Positions 1 to 9,132 of a stretch of 64,000 nt of DNA are shown one piece after another. Within the stretch, counting starts at the first letter, position 1. Each line of letters starts with the position of its first letter. The stretch is from positions 248,001 to 312,000 of the forward strand of contig NZ_JAPWDU010000005.1 in NCBI RefSeq assembly GCF_027257155.1, written 5' to 3'. The translations under genes were made by a program, and so were the position numbers. Source of the stretch: Cerasicoccus sp. TK19100. Lineage in GTDB: Bacteria; Verrucomicrobiota; Verrucomicrobiia; Opitutales; Cerasicoccaceae. Under the pieces are notes generated by a model. It was not told where the DNA came from. It worked only from the letters and a program-made list of their open reading frames with translations, and did not search any database.

Positions 1-2
1 TC

Positions 3-353
3 GGAGCGGGTTTGAACTTGAGCTGGTTGTCCGCGTCAGCCTTTGTCGATAAGCCTATGGCTTACTGGGGCGACTTGGACACCTGGGGCCTTGTGATGCT
101 CAGTCTAGCCCGTAGCCATCAGGCGCATATTGAAGCGCTGATGATGACCCGCGCGGTGTTTGATCAGTATGTGGATCGAGCCGTTCAAGAGCCGGTCAAA
201 GCACGGTTGCCGGATACCCATATGTTGACGGATCAGGAGGTGGAGCTCTTTGCTTTTCTTCAGGCGCATGAGAATGCCCGTTTGGAGCAGGAGTTTTTGT
301 CTGCTGAAAACGTGGCTGATGTGCTGCATGCGTGGATTGAACTCAAGTCTTGA
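3..353 (+). CDS. jetD: JetD-like Wadjet defence nuclease, C-terminal fragment (DUF2220)
   Basis: The reading frame is open to the left edge, so the gene starts outside the window; the TTG near position 12 is not needed as a start. The visible 116 or so residues contain YWGDLDTWG, which matches the TOPRIM-type GD-D motif of DUF2220/JetD proteins, followed by a short region with MTR/D residues and a C-terminal LTDQEVELF...RLEQEF stretch that fits the end of that family. In Wadjet (JetABCD) systems JetD is the nuclease that cuts circular plasmid DNA after the JetABC SMC complex recognises it. The family assignment is from memory of its motifs. The partners would lie to the left and cannot be seen. 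The next gene is convergent and about 200 bases away. Confidence 0.75.
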   Translation, partial: GAGLNLSWLSASAFVDKPMAYWGDLDTWGLVMLSLARSHQAHIEALMMTRAVFDQYVDRAVQEPVKARLPDTHMLTDQEVELFAFLQAHENARLEQEFLSAENVADVLHAWIELKS

Positions 354-551
354 AAAATAGTATGAGGCTTAGGGGGGTGTGATGTCTTACATTGCACATT
401 TTAACTCAACCGTACCGAATGCCAATCGTTAATTCCTTGAGAGGCTCAAAGTCTGCATCAGTTAACTCGCCTTTATGGCTTTAAACCGCACAAGTTATTG
501 CTATTTTTAAGTGTGGAAAAGACCTATATAAACCTATTTTCCAAGCACTTT
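354..551. other. Intergenic stretch between convergent genes
   Basis: This is the space between the end of the JetD fragment and the end of the minus-strand symporter. No clear hairpin terminator, operator or coding stretch was recognised. Confidence 0.5.
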
Positions 552-2699
552 CTAGCGATTGTCTTTGTTAATGATTCTCTCGGCAGGCTTTTCAGTTGTC
601 TCAACATCGGCGAAACAGATGTCCTCGGCATTCTGGTCTCCGATGACTTGACCATTGTCATAGATGTTCCGTTTGATGTTTTTCAGATTTTTAAACAAGC
701 GCCTCAAATCCCAAGTGCCACCGATGAAAAACCAGACCGAAGTGATTGCGCCGATACCGAGTAAGACGGGAATGGTGAAATACTTGAAATAATTCAGCCA
801 TGCCTGATCGGACCAGATACCAAAGGCGAGGTTCCAGATCGCGACAAAGGCAAAGGTGAGGAGCTTAAATATGGTGTATCCGAATACTGACCATGCCAGT
901 ATGCGGTCGCCACGTGTGTATTCCTCATCAATGCTGACGATACGTCCGATCAAGCTACGTTTCGTGGTGGGCCTTGAAACCTGTTTGTGTTCGCGGTTGT
1001 ATTCACCGCGGTGTAGCATCTTATCTAAATTGTAGGGTTCACGGCAAGTGAGCAGTGAAACCACAAAATAGACGATGGTTGAACTAACAATCGTGATGAG
1101 CATGACTTCCTGTCCGGTGATCGGGAAATTGATCTCGTTGACTTCCCAATTGACGAAAGGAAGCTTGCTGCCCAGTCCTTCCAGGCCAGACTTGAGTGAG
1201 ACTAGGAAGTTTGGAGATGTCTTATCAAGCCAGGGATAGACGTGGGTGGACCAGAACTTTTGCCCCAAAAAGCCAGTGACGCCGAGTGTGGCACCAGTGA
1301 TCATGGCGGCCCAAGCACCAATTGTAGTGCCTCGCCGACTGTAGAGCCCGCCGATAATGACAATGCCCGCACCACCAACATAGATCGATCCAGTCAGGGC
1401 AAAGAACATCAAAATGTAGGTGACCTGACCGAAATACATACTGAAGAACCAGGCAAAAATTGCGATTCCGAGAATAGCCAGCCGAAGGAAGAGGATTTGC
1501 CTTTCAGGAGTGATTGGTTTTTTGCGCAGCGGCATGACCACGTCTTGAATGAAGATACTGCCCCAAGAGTGGAGGTAGCTGGTATCCGTGCTGATCAAGA
1601 GAAATATCATCATAGCCACGAAGACACCGGTCACGCCAATTGGGAAGATTTCGCGTAGCGCGACAGGAACCATCATCTGGTTCCGGATGGTTTCGGTGGT
1701 CGTCGGGTTGTCGAAATTTATGCGACTGGTCAATTCCTGGTGGACATTACTGGCCCCTGCACTGAAGTCTGGGTGATTTAAGAAGGTGTAGGCTGCCAGA
1801 GCCATCAGAATGATGGTGATATAAGTAAAGCCAGAGCGCCATGTGCCGAGTACGGCGGCCATCTTTTGTTCGTGCGGTGAGGTGGCTGCAGAGTTGAAGC
1901 CTTGCGTGCCTTGCCAGGACATTCGTCCATAGACCAGCCCAATGAGTCCGATGAAGACATAGAGAAAGTTAAAGTCGGTGAAGTTTCCGATATCGAATGG
2001 ATTGAGGAAGGATTCACCTTCAGGGCGATCCAGCATGGCTTCGCCAATTTGGTCGTAAGAGAAAATCGAAAAAATACAAACGGTGATAATGCCAAAGCCG
2101 ATGTAACCGAATAAGCCTTGGACACAGTCGGTGACCATGGTGGTCAGTTGGCCTCCCAATAATACGATAAAGAGAGCGACGCATAGGAAAAAGGCCATGA
2201 GAAATCCGAAGGTATCGACATCAAATCCCAGAAAGGGAAATGTGTCTGGTAGGCCGCAAAAATACATGAGGAAGCGACCGCCCACCGCTGGGAACAAGGC
2301 GTAATTGACCACCCCGGTCATAAAGGCAAGGATGCCGGTGAAGATACGGAAATTACGTGAATAGCGTACTTCAAAGAACTGAGCCATGGTTAAAGCACGT
2401 GTCTCACGATAGCGATAGATCATGAAGCCCGTCAGTGCCATGATGAGACCTGCCAGCTCTGAAAGGTGTTGCCAGAAGTAGAGTGCGACTCCGGTGCGGA
2501 AATAAAACTCGAACATGCCGACAACGGAAATTAGGCCGATTGCAGCTTCACCAGCGGACACACAGAGCACATAGCGTCCGGCCACGCGTCCGCCTGCCAA
2601 GAAGTCCGCTACCCCTTTGACATGGGATTGTACTCTGTAACCTATGAAGAGGAGGACAAGAACCGGGAGGGCGACGATAAGCCAATCAATTAAGTGCAT
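552..2699 (-). CDS. Sodium:solute symporter (SSS family)
   Basis: An inner-membrane symporter that probably imports a sugar or sugar-acid with sodium. The protein is hydrophobic throughout, with about 13 or more predicted membrane segments. It begins with a segment (LIDWLIVALPVLVLLFIGY) and a DFLAGGR motif typical of SSS transporters, and has a GGQLTTMVTDCVQG motif in the segment 5-6 region that fits the sodium/substrate core. At 715 residues it is longer than most family members, with an extended C-terminal loop and two extra helices. The start at 2699 (MHLIDW) is preferred because it lies 5 bases after the stop of the upstream lipoprotein gene, whereas the in-frame ATG at 2729 would overlap it. 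It is probably co-transcribed with that lipoprotein, and the substrate is unknown. Confidence 0.88.
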   Translation of the reverse strand: MHLIDWLIVALPVLVLLFIGYRVQSHVKGVADFLAGGRVAGRYVLCVSAGEAAIGLISVVGMFEFYFRTGVALYFWQHLSELAGLIMALTGFMIYRYRETRALTMAQFFEVRYSRNFRIFTGILAFMTGVVNYALFPAVGGRFLMYFCGLPDTFPFLGFDVDTFGFLMAFFLCVALFIVLLGGQLTTMVTDCVQGLFGYIGFGIITVCIFSIFSYDQIGEAMLDRPEGESFLNPFDIGNFTDFNFLYVFIGLIGLVYGRMSWQGTQGFNSAATSPHEQKMAAVLGTWRSGFTYITIILMALAAYTFLNHPDFSAGASNVHQELTSRINFDNPTTTETIRNQMMVPVALREIFPIGVTGVFVAMMIFLLISTDTSYLHSWGSIFIQDVVMPLRKKPITPERQILFLRLAILGIAIFAWFFSMYFGQVTYILMFFALTGSIYVGGAGIVIIGGLYSRRGTTIGAWAAMITGATLGVTGFLGQKFWSTHVYPWLDKTSPNFLVSLKSGLEGLGSKLPFVNWEVNEINFPITGQEVMLITIVSSTIVYFVVSLLTCREPYNLDKMLHRGEYNREHKQVSRPTTKRSLIGRIVSIDEEYTRGDRILAWSVFGYTIFKLLTFAFVAIWNLAFGIWSDQAWLNYFKYFTIPVLLGIGAITSVWFFIGGTWDLRRLFKNLKNIKRNIYDNGQVIGDQNAEDICFADVETTEKPAERIINKDNR

Positions 2700-2704
2700 T
2701 CGAT

Positions 2705-3427
2705 CTACTTCAGTTTGAGAGTCGTCCACTCGTGTTGGCGGTGGAACGAAAGTTTGCGATGGGGAGAGGTGGAAAAGAGGGAAGGTGTGTCGAGATCCGG
2801 TCCGCGCGTGTAGTCGTAACGGGAGAAGGAAACCTGATAGGTATCGGGTATCGACCGCTCGCTCGGTTCGACCAAGTCTTGCAGGGGAATGACTGCATAG
2901 ACCAACCAGTAGCCCGAGTCGTTATGAATGGAGACGGAACTATCGACAGGAATCGTCGAGAGCTTGCGTGTATAGCTCTCCGACGATGGGGGCTGTTTGC
3001 TGAAGTATAGCTGGTAACGCTGATTGCGCGGAGATATGTGAAACTCGTAGTAAGAGGCTTGGCCTTCCGGGCGGATGAAGATCTCGAAGATATCGCCCTG
3101 ATTCCAAGATTCCTCATTGAATCCGCTCACTGGGTTGAAAATATCCTCATCCGGTAGTCGTGCCAGCACGAGTAAGTCGCTTCCATTGTGTGCGACCTGC
3201 ACTAGGCCCGAAACTTTTCCAGACCGTCCGATCCATCGCTGCCCCATGGGTAAGGTCGGTAATCCCAGTTTCTCCAATTCACGCCATGCCGCAAGGTCAG
3301 GGGCGTCAACCGGTGGGCATTGGATTTGTTGAGCGGGTTGAAAGTCGCCTGCGGGGTCGAAGACGGCGCAACCGCCCAGAATTAGTCCTACCACTAGCAG
3401 TAGGAGAGTGTCCCATCGAGCGGTCAT
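2705..3427 (-). CDS. Lipoprotein with CBM9-like sugar-binding domain
   Basis: The chosen start gives MTARWDTLLLLVVGLILGGC, a clean lipoprotein signal with the lipobox LGGC, so the protein should be membrane anchored. In-frame upstream ATGs at 3448 and 3511 would place about 28 residues before the signal and are less likely. The mature part of about 220 residues resembles the carbohydrate-binding family 9 / DOMON-like fold: it contains SWNQGDIFEIFIRP, YYEFHISPRNQ, and YWLVYAVIPLQDL, the usual order in PF06452-like domains. It sits 5 bases upstream of the SSS symporter, which suggests capture of a sugar for the transporter. That link is inference; the binding specificity cannot be read from the sequence. 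Confidence 0.72.
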   Translation of the reverse strand: MTARWDTLLLLVVGLILGGCAVFDPAGDFQPAQQIQCPPVDAPDLAAWRELEKLGLPTLPMGQRWIGRSGKVSGLVQVAHNGSDLLVLARLPDEDIFNPVSGFNEESWNQGDIFEIFIRPEGQASYYEFHISPRNQRYQLYFSKQPPSSESYTRKLSTIPVDSSVSIHNDSGYWLVYAVIPLQDLVEPSERSIPDTYQVSFSRYDYTRGPDLDTPSLFSTSPHRKLSFHRQHEWTTLKLK

Positions 3428-3825
3428 GATACAAGAATCGTTATGCATGCTACTGCGAAAGCCATGTGTCCGCACACATCCCAATGAATGCTGATTGCAC
3501 GTGGAGTGCATCGGCTCAGGACCTTTTTAGTGGAGAGTCCATCGGGGACGAATGTTTCGGTATGAAGGTGGAAGAATTGCATACGCTATTGGATTTCAAT
3601 TCGTATCGAGTCCCTGCGCTTGGTGTCGCGGACACATCACATGGTTTCCTTTGGGCAATGAATGATGCAGCATTACGGGAGTGACTCTTAGTGCAACGTA
3701 AAAATCTGTTACATAATTGAATTAGGGTACCTTTTGCTGTTAATTTAGAAGTCGATGATGACTAGGCTCTGCGTTTATTTGAGGTCCCGCAGAGGGTCGA
3801 TCTTCAGTAACCGAGTTCTGAAGCT
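3428..3825. other. Intergenic region with operator site
   Basis: About 400 bases lie between the lipoprotein start and the end of the next minus-strand gene. The only structure I recognise is the inverted repeat at 3692-3713. A 72-codon plus-strand reading frame here (3466-3684) shows no family features. Confidence 0.5.
3692..3713. promoter_or_regulatory. Operator-like inverted repeat, TGCAAC-N10-GTTACA
   Basis: The arms are TGCAAC and GTTACA with a 10-base spacer (one mismatch between arms), followed by TAATTGA. It shares arm sequence and spacing with sites at 29993, 34893, 38289 and 39786. It lies about 265 bases upstream of the lipoprotein/symporter operon on the minus strand, which it probably controls. 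Confidence 0.6.
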
Positions 3826-4596
3826 TTAGAAAAGGTTGCCGTAATCCAGGATGGAGGCGACCCCCATGCGCCGGTTGACAAAATCCGGGTAGAGCACGAT
3901 GAGGTAGCGGATACGATCCAAGTAGCGCACACGTGTTTCTTGGACACGATGTGGGGCATCGTCGACCATGTGGTAAACGCTTAACTGCACCATGTTTGCA
4001 CGTTTCACCTCTTCGATTTTAGGGATCACCACGACTCGTCCGGTCTCAACTGCCTTTTGGTGTTCGCCAAACCTGACGTATGCAGTCACCGGTGCAAGAT
4101 TCACTACTTTGGTGGTTCCAGTCTCAAAGCCTTCTTCACTCATATCCATGAAGCTGACTACGTAAGGCTGCTTTAAGTCTTTCTTTCCCGTAAAGCTCTT
4201 AGGGATGAAGACTAAGCATACTTTCTTATAATTTGTTTTCCAGGGGACAATCACCTCTGGGGTATAGAGAATGTTGCCGTCCTCGTCTTGCCCACTCTCC
4301 AGGCCAAATCGGATGGAACCTTCTACAATTGGGCACATGAACTCACTCGTGTAGCCGCGTAGATTTAGTCGTATGGTTCCCGTCGATCGATTATCTTGGT
4401 CTAGGATATGATATTCACGCTGCTCGTCCTCGAAGCCCACTGCGAGGGCGCGGATTGGGGGTGTCATTGATGAACTGGGTGCATTGGCATCCGTTTTCGG
4501 ACTCTGCGCAACAATCGTTGTCGATATGATGCATAAAGCGGCTAGGGACAGGACGCAGGCCTTGATGTTCGACAGGATATGTTTTTGGGTGAGCAT
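3826..4596 (-). CDS. Small secreted partner of giant pseudopilin-like protein
   Basis: I do not recognise a named family. The 256-residue product has an N-terminal signal peptide (hydrophobic segment CVLSLAALCIISTTIVA, cleavage near AQS) and a beta-rich mature part beginning PPIRALAVGFEDEQREYHILD. It follows the giant pseudopilin-like gene by 58 bases in the same direction. The same arrangement recurs at 49434-50129, where the mature protein also begins with a RALAI/YxxP-like stretch and ends with a segment on loss or recovery of a measured value (FRYLVLITP there, IRYLIVLYP here). Size, order and these short shared motifs support a conserved two-gene unit. A role in assembly or export of the large protein is inference only. 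Confidence 0.65.
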   Translation of the reverse strand: MLTQKHILSNIKACVLSLAALCIISTTIVAQSPKTDANAPSSSMTPPIRALAVGFEDEQREYHILDQDNRSTGTIRLNLRGYTSEFMCPIVEGSIRFGLESGQDEDGNILYTPEVIVPWKTNYKKVCLVFIPKSFTGKKDLKQPYVVSFMDMSEEGFETGTTKVVNLAPVTAYVRFGEHQKAVETGRVVVIPKIEEVKRANMVQLSVYHMVDDAPHRVQETRVRYLDRIRYLIVLYPDFVNRRMGVASILDYGNLF

Positions 4597-4654
4597 CGTA
4601 ATTTACGTATAAGTATTTTAGGGCCTCGGAGCTTGTCTGGATATTTGAGCTGTA

Positions 4655-7600
4655 TTAGATCTCATTTTCTGAAAGCCAGCGGAAATTAATAATTTTGAAT
4701 TTTCGTCCCCATGTCTGGTTGATGTCACTGAGTCCTTCAGGTGTAGGCGTAGCATCGTTATCATCGTGATATGGTAACTGTGAGGCGTCGACGTAATCGG
4801 GGACACGTTGCACCACCGCCTCACAAAAGCTTTTAGCGACTACATTTCCTGCGATGTCGCGAACATCTCCGTAGCTGCGAATCACAAATGTGTCGGAGCG
4901 AGCACTTAATTTTGATCCGATGCTTTGAAGGATGTCTGCTTGCGTTAAGAACGATGGGATCCCACGAGCGGTGTAGGTTCCTGTTCCCAATGCTTGCGGG
5001 TTCTGAATCATGCCGTAGCTGTTGTCATTTATGTAAGTTTCATCGCTATTATCGAGGTCGCGACCGGCATTATCATCGATTAATTGATTGAGCCCAGCAG
5101 CTTCGATGGCCGCGTCGATGACCCCCATTTGGGAGCGAGGATCACCGGTGGTCAGGCGCCGATTGACAAATTCCGCGAGAGAGAGGAACGGTCCCCTGTA
5201 GCGAACCTGATCGACGATGGCTTGTGCCAAGGCATCCACTTCAGCTTCATTGAGTTCCCTGTACCCCTGCCAAAGCGAACGCTCTTCATTGGTAGAGGCT
5301 TCAAGGGGACTGTCAAAGTTGGGAATCCTAAACCGAGAGAAGGCAGCTTGGATGGATCCATTTCCAGCTTCATCGGTGAGGTTAAAGATCGAATCAGTAT
5401 AAGTCGGAATTTTCATCGGGCTACCTGCGAGGTTGGAAGTGGCCAGCATGGCTTTCCAAGCCTCTACCGAAGTCGAATTCACATTGAAGCCGCCTTCGAG
5501 TGTTTGGTATCCCGCCATCTTCAGGTAAGCGTCCGCCTGAGGATCCGTGCCGTTGATCACATCACTGCGAACGTCCTCCTGGGTGCTACCGTTGGGAACA
5601 TATGCTGTCAGTGCGGCATTCGGGGCTTTGCCACCGCTCATCCAATCGTCGAAAACAGTATCGATCGTCGGGGCCGTCGGATCCAAAACGGATCGTAGAT
5701 CCGCGATGGTGGAGAAATAGTAGCGATCCCACAAGCGATGGTTGCTCAGATACGTGTGGTCGTAGAAGCCATATCCGAGAGCGGTTGTTGCTAGGGTGGC
5801 CGAATTTTCAGGGATCAATGGATGTGCAAAGGAGTTGCCGGTTGCGTATCTTACCTTGGGCAGGTAGCCACCCCCGAAGATGTCGGCATGTTGAAGGCTG
5901 GCAATCGATTGGAGTGGGGAGACTGGTATCTCGTACTGAGTGGCCCGAGACTTGCCCCATGTCGCTGTTTGGGCGGTGTGGTGGTAGCCCTCGTTATCAC
6001 TGCCGATCGCAGGTGCAACGGCAAATCCACCTGCGCCCTCAGGGGGCGTTTCAATGGATAGGTCGTAAGATTGAAAGGCCGATGCTTCTTCACCGATGTC
6101 GTAATGACCGTTAAATTGCGATAAATTGGTCTGCAGGTGTGGCACTGCGGGATGATAGGCTATCGTGCTTTCCTCTTGAGTGACTTTTCCGCCGATTCGA
6201 AGCACAGCAAATGTATAGGGAATTAGATCGTCAGCTCTGGCATCCGTTTTTGCGGTTCCCTTGTCTTCAAAAATCGGTAATTGCTGAGAGCCGGCAGTGT
6301 GTCCTAGCTCGTCTACGGCAATGATGCCAGTGCTGTAGGGCTCATTTTTTTTGCTAGCACTTTTCGCGAGCAACTTCTCTCTTTCATTCTCGCTGGTGCC
6401 CTTATTGGAATTGGTGATCGTGCCCTCGTTATAGTCAAAAACGTAACGCCCAATCAAACTCACAGTATCTGTGTCTTCCTTTTGGTTTCCTTGGAGGTTT
6501 GGATCGTCTCCGTAGAGTTCGACTGCGAAAACTCCGTTATACGTGTCGGGAAGTATTGAGTTGCTTGGTGAGCTGGTTGCGCCGAAGTCCGCCGGGTTTT
6601 GGGTGCCATCGACTAGATCGACCTCCACTTTGATGCGATCGCCATTGATAACGAGCATCGAAAAAATACCTTGGTGCGGCTTGATCTGTCTAACTTGAGA
6701 CGTAATTCCATTGCCGGGGGCTCTACGGTCGTAGGCATAGCCTTTCACAGATATCGTGCCGTTGTGCCAAGTTGCGGAAGATGGGCTGATCTGATCCCAT
6801 ATTAAACCGACTCCTAAATCATATCCGGGCGAGAGGGGAAGGTTGCGCTGTAAATCAGCGGTGGAGTTCCATAGGGTATCTGCGATCGTGCTGCCGGGAT
6901 CAAATCTGGGTGAGTATACTTTACTTTCTCCTGGGCCCAGTTGCAGGCCGCTTAAGCTCATTCCAAATCGTAACTGTTCAATGTCACCGTTATTTGTTTG
7001 AGCCCAACCCCTTTCAACCATCTCGGAGAGCGCAACAAAGTCTTCTGTCATGGGAACCGCCACATCGGCGTTGGGGAGACCTTCATGGTTATACATATAA
7101 AACTTAAGGCCAATTGGAGGGTCACGAAGAACCAACCACATCTGATCTAAGTCCAGGGGTACATTGTAGGGGTTTTGGAATGTTATGACGGGAGTCGCGA
7201 CAACATACACTTGACGCACGTAATTGTAACTAGGATCGGTTATGTTTGTTTCCTTATTTACATCACTTTTCTGGTCGAGATTGAGGTGCATGTAAAAGTT
7301 GGTAATGTCATTTTTATTCCCCTTGAAAAGGCTTGGTTCATAAGTGTCATGAGGCGGCAGGCAGATCAAAGAGAGATAGATTTCAATCTTAGTGATGGCC
7401 GGAGCTAAACGGTAGGTGTCGGGAGCGGGTAGGGGGAGGTCGACGGAGGCACGATCACCGTCTCCCGGAGCGCTCGGATTGCCTTTCCATTCACTTAGGG
7501 AGGCTTGCGCGCGCGGTAACCCGCTAGTGGTGCTTGTTAGTCGATTGCCATCTGTGTAGAGATTTATGTAGTCGAGTAGGGCAGACCAATGGGGATCGGC

Positions 7601-8719
7601 CTCGGTGTTGATCGCGGAGGCTGTGTCGCTGTCCGAGTAAAGGCGACGACTGCGGTATTCTGTTGGCCACCTGGTATTGTCTTGTCCGGCTTGTGGGTTG
7701 CTGTTCAAGCTCGCCAGGGTGCTAAGGTCGCGTTTTAAACCGCCGTCGACGACGTTGCTCAAAATAGACGTGGAGTAAAGGGATACGTCATGGACATAGG
7801 GGCCCAAGTCATTCTGTGTGGGCGTGCCGTTGAAGAGGAACCCAACGTGTTCGAAATCGACAACTTTGTCCGGAGAGGAGCTGTTTCGCGGGAAAGCGGC
7901 AAATTCATTGCTGGCTCCCATGGCTTCTATGCCGATTGCGCCCGGGCTATCCCAGTAGGTGAGTGCGTCGGTATAATCTGTTGGGGCATCTCTTTGGCTC
8001 AAATTTAGTCGTGCTTTGACTCCCTCATCCAGTACAGCCCATCCCATGCGTCCATTGCTTGCCAAGCCGTTTGTGGCATCTATTTCCACCAACGGTGCCC
8101 AAATTTCTTTTTCATCCAGGGGGGTAGTGACGTTGCTTGGATCGTCTGGCTGTAAAGTGCCTCCGCCTAAGAGTTTGACCACCTCTTCCGGGCTCAACGT
8201 ATTACGGTAATCGTTACCAGCTGTCGCTAGCTGCTCGGGATCTAACGAGGTTCCGGGCGCACTTGCGGGGGTCGATATGAGCCAGCGACGGAAGCCGTTC
8301 TGTGTTCTTTCGGCGTAATCGATGGTGTCTCCCATCTCCCAAAGATCGGAGTTTCGATCATCGACTGTCGTGTTCGCACGATTCCCCGAGCTATCCCATA
8401 CGCCGACTAAGTAAGGATTTTCGACGGTAATGGAATGATCGTTTCCAGGGTGGTTTAGGATGTCAGCATTTGCAGATATTCTTTGGTCGGGCCCCATTTC
8501 TTTCTGCAACATGCCAATAGCCTGGTAAAGACCCAGCAGTGCATTCTGGTCGGCTTCAGCCTTCTTGATCTCGCTCGTCGATACGCTTATTTCTACTTGG
8601 ACCAACGTCGTCATGGAGAGCATAAGCACGACAACGAAAGCCATCAAGGATAAGGCAATAACAAGAGCAAAGCCGGACTTTCGGCGACGTGATGTGTTTG
8701 GCGAGGTCGTGTCACACAT
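4655..8719 (-). CDS. Giant pseudopilin-like protein (GspK/PilX-like N- and C-terminal features)
   Basis: This 1354-residue protein starts with a basic leader and SG followed by FALVIALSLMAFVVVLMLSM, a type III (prepilin-like) signal with the predicted cut between G and F. Position +5 is not glutamate, as in GspK-type minor pseudopilins. The long middle part is not recognisable. Near the C-terminus ALAQAIVDQVRYRGPFLSLAEFVNRRL resembles the helix-hairpin-helix region of GspK, followed by LSARSDTFVIRSYGDV and CEAVVQRVP. The protein at 50126-53989 shares the N-terminus, the PLxSxASLQHA motif and the whole C-terminal block. It is about four times the usual GspK length. It resembles what I remember of the Verru_Chthon cassette A proteins. 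It probably acts at the cell envelope with a type II secretion/type IV pilus-like machine not encoded here. Confidence 0.7.
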   Translation of the reverse strand: MCDTTSPNTSRRRKSGFALVIALSLMAFVVVLMLSMTTLVQVEISVSTSEIKKAEADQNALLGLYQAIGMLQKEMGPDQRISANADILNHPGNDHSITVENPYLVGVWDSSGNRANTTVDDRNSDLWEMGDTIDYAERTQNGFRRWLISTPASAPGTSLDPEQLATAGNDYRNTLSPEEVVKLLGGGTLQPDDPSNVTTPLDEKEIWAPLVEIDATNGLASNGRMGWAVLDEGVKARLNLSQRDAPTDYTDALTYWDSPGAIGIEAMGASNEFAAFPRNSSSPDKVVDFEHVGFLFNGTPTQNDLGPYVHDVSLYSTSILSNVVDGGLKRDLSTLASLNSNPQAGQDNTRWPTEYRSRRLYSDSDTASAINTEADPHWSALLDYINLYTDGNRLTSTTSGLPRAQASLSEWKGNPSAPGDGDRASVDLPLPAPDTYRLAPAITKIEIYLSLICLPPHDTYEPSLFKGNKNDITNFYMHLNLDQKSDVNKETNITDPSYNYVRQVYVVATPVITFQNPYNVPLDLDQMWLVLRDPPIGLKFYMYNHEGLPNADVAVPMTEDFVALSEMVERGWAQTNNGDIEQLRFGMSLSGLQLGPGESKVYSPRFDPGSTIADTLWNSTADLQRNLPLSPGYDLGVGLIWDQISPSSATWHNGTISVKGYAYDRRAPGNGITSQVRQIKPHQGIFSMLVINGDRIKVEVDLVDGTQNPADFGATSSPSNSILPDTYNGVFAVELYGDDPNLQGNQKEDTDTVSLIGRYVFDYNEGTITNSNKGTSENEREKLLAKSASKKNEPYSTGIIAVDELGHTAGSQQLPIFEDKGTAKTDARADDLIPYTFAVLRIGGKVTQEESTIAYHPAVPHLQTNLSQFNGHYDIGEEASAFQSYDLSIETPPEGAGGFAVAPAIGSDNEGYHHTAQTATWGKSRATQYEIPVSPLQSIASLQHADIFGGGYLPKVRYATGNSFAHPLIPENSATLATTALGYGFYDHTYLSNHRLWDRYYFSTIADLRSVLDPTAPTIDTVFDDWMSGGKAPNAALTAYVPNGSTQEDVRSDVINGTDPQADAYLKMAGYQTLEGGFNVNSTSVEAWKAMLATSNLAGSPMKIPTYTDSIFNLTDEAGNGSIQAAFSRFRIPNFDSPLEASTNEERSLWQGYRELNEAEVDALAQAIVDQVRYRGPFLSLAEFVNRRLTTGDPRSQMGVIDAAIEAAGLNQLIDDNAGRDLDNSDETYINDNSYGMIQNPQALGTGTYTARGIPSFLTQADILQSIGSKLSARSDTFVIRSYGDVRDIAGNVVAKSFCEAVVQRVPDYVDASQLPYHDDNDATPTPEGLSDINQTWGRKFKIINFRWLSENEI

Positions 8720-9132
8720 ATGAGGTTGACGGTTTGAGGTCTAATAATTTTTAGCACATCGAGGGGGGCGGGGTAGTGCCCATGGATTTACAAAGGCGGT
8801 CTCGATGGTGCTGCGATTTCGTCAAATATTGATTTATAATGTGACTGATTTGAGTAATAATGCAACAAATCATTTTGTTTTTTTATTAACAGGCTCTTGT
8901 GCTAATTTTTGGCAATAATGGATTTTGGTAATTTACAGAATATCGTCATTCTTGGGCGTTTAATAATGTCAAATTACTGATTGGAGGCATTTTGCGGAAA
9001 CTGTATGAAAGTCCGAGCAACGGTGGTGTGTGCCCAGAAATTTGCCGTTCACAGTCCCCTGCTTAGTCCTGTGAGGACCGATCTGATTGATTTTCGACCA
9101 GGAGGCTCCCAAAAGTTGAGCGGAGTTTTTCG
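8720..9132. other. Intergenic region upstream of giant pseudopilin-like gene
   Basis: An AT-rich stretch of about 410 bases between two minus-strand genes. It holds a partial operator-like repeat at 8861-8882. A short hairpin (GTCCT-GTG-AGGAC) near 9067-9079 could belong to the end of the GH39-like transcript but has no T run. No gene was seen. Confidence 0.45.
8861..8882. promoter_or_regulatory. Partial operator-like repeat, TGCAAC-N10-GTTTTT
   Basis: The left arm with its flank (AATAATGCAAC) is identical to the flank-plus-arm at 38284-38294 and on the other strand of the 39786 site. The right arm, GTTTTT, keeps only GTT. It lies 142 bases upstream of the giant pseudopilin-like gene. Confidence 0.4.

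Noticed and set aside
498-764. 88-codon plus-strand frame
   Set aside because: It overlaps the 3' end of the symporter gene on the other strand and has no recognisable features.
3466-3684. 72-codon plus-strand frame between two minus-strand genes
   Set aside because: It has no family features, and the operator-like repeat lies just past its end; better explained as non-coding.
9067-9079. GTCCT-GTG-AGGAC hairpin
   Set aside because: Short stem without a T run; not called as a terminator.
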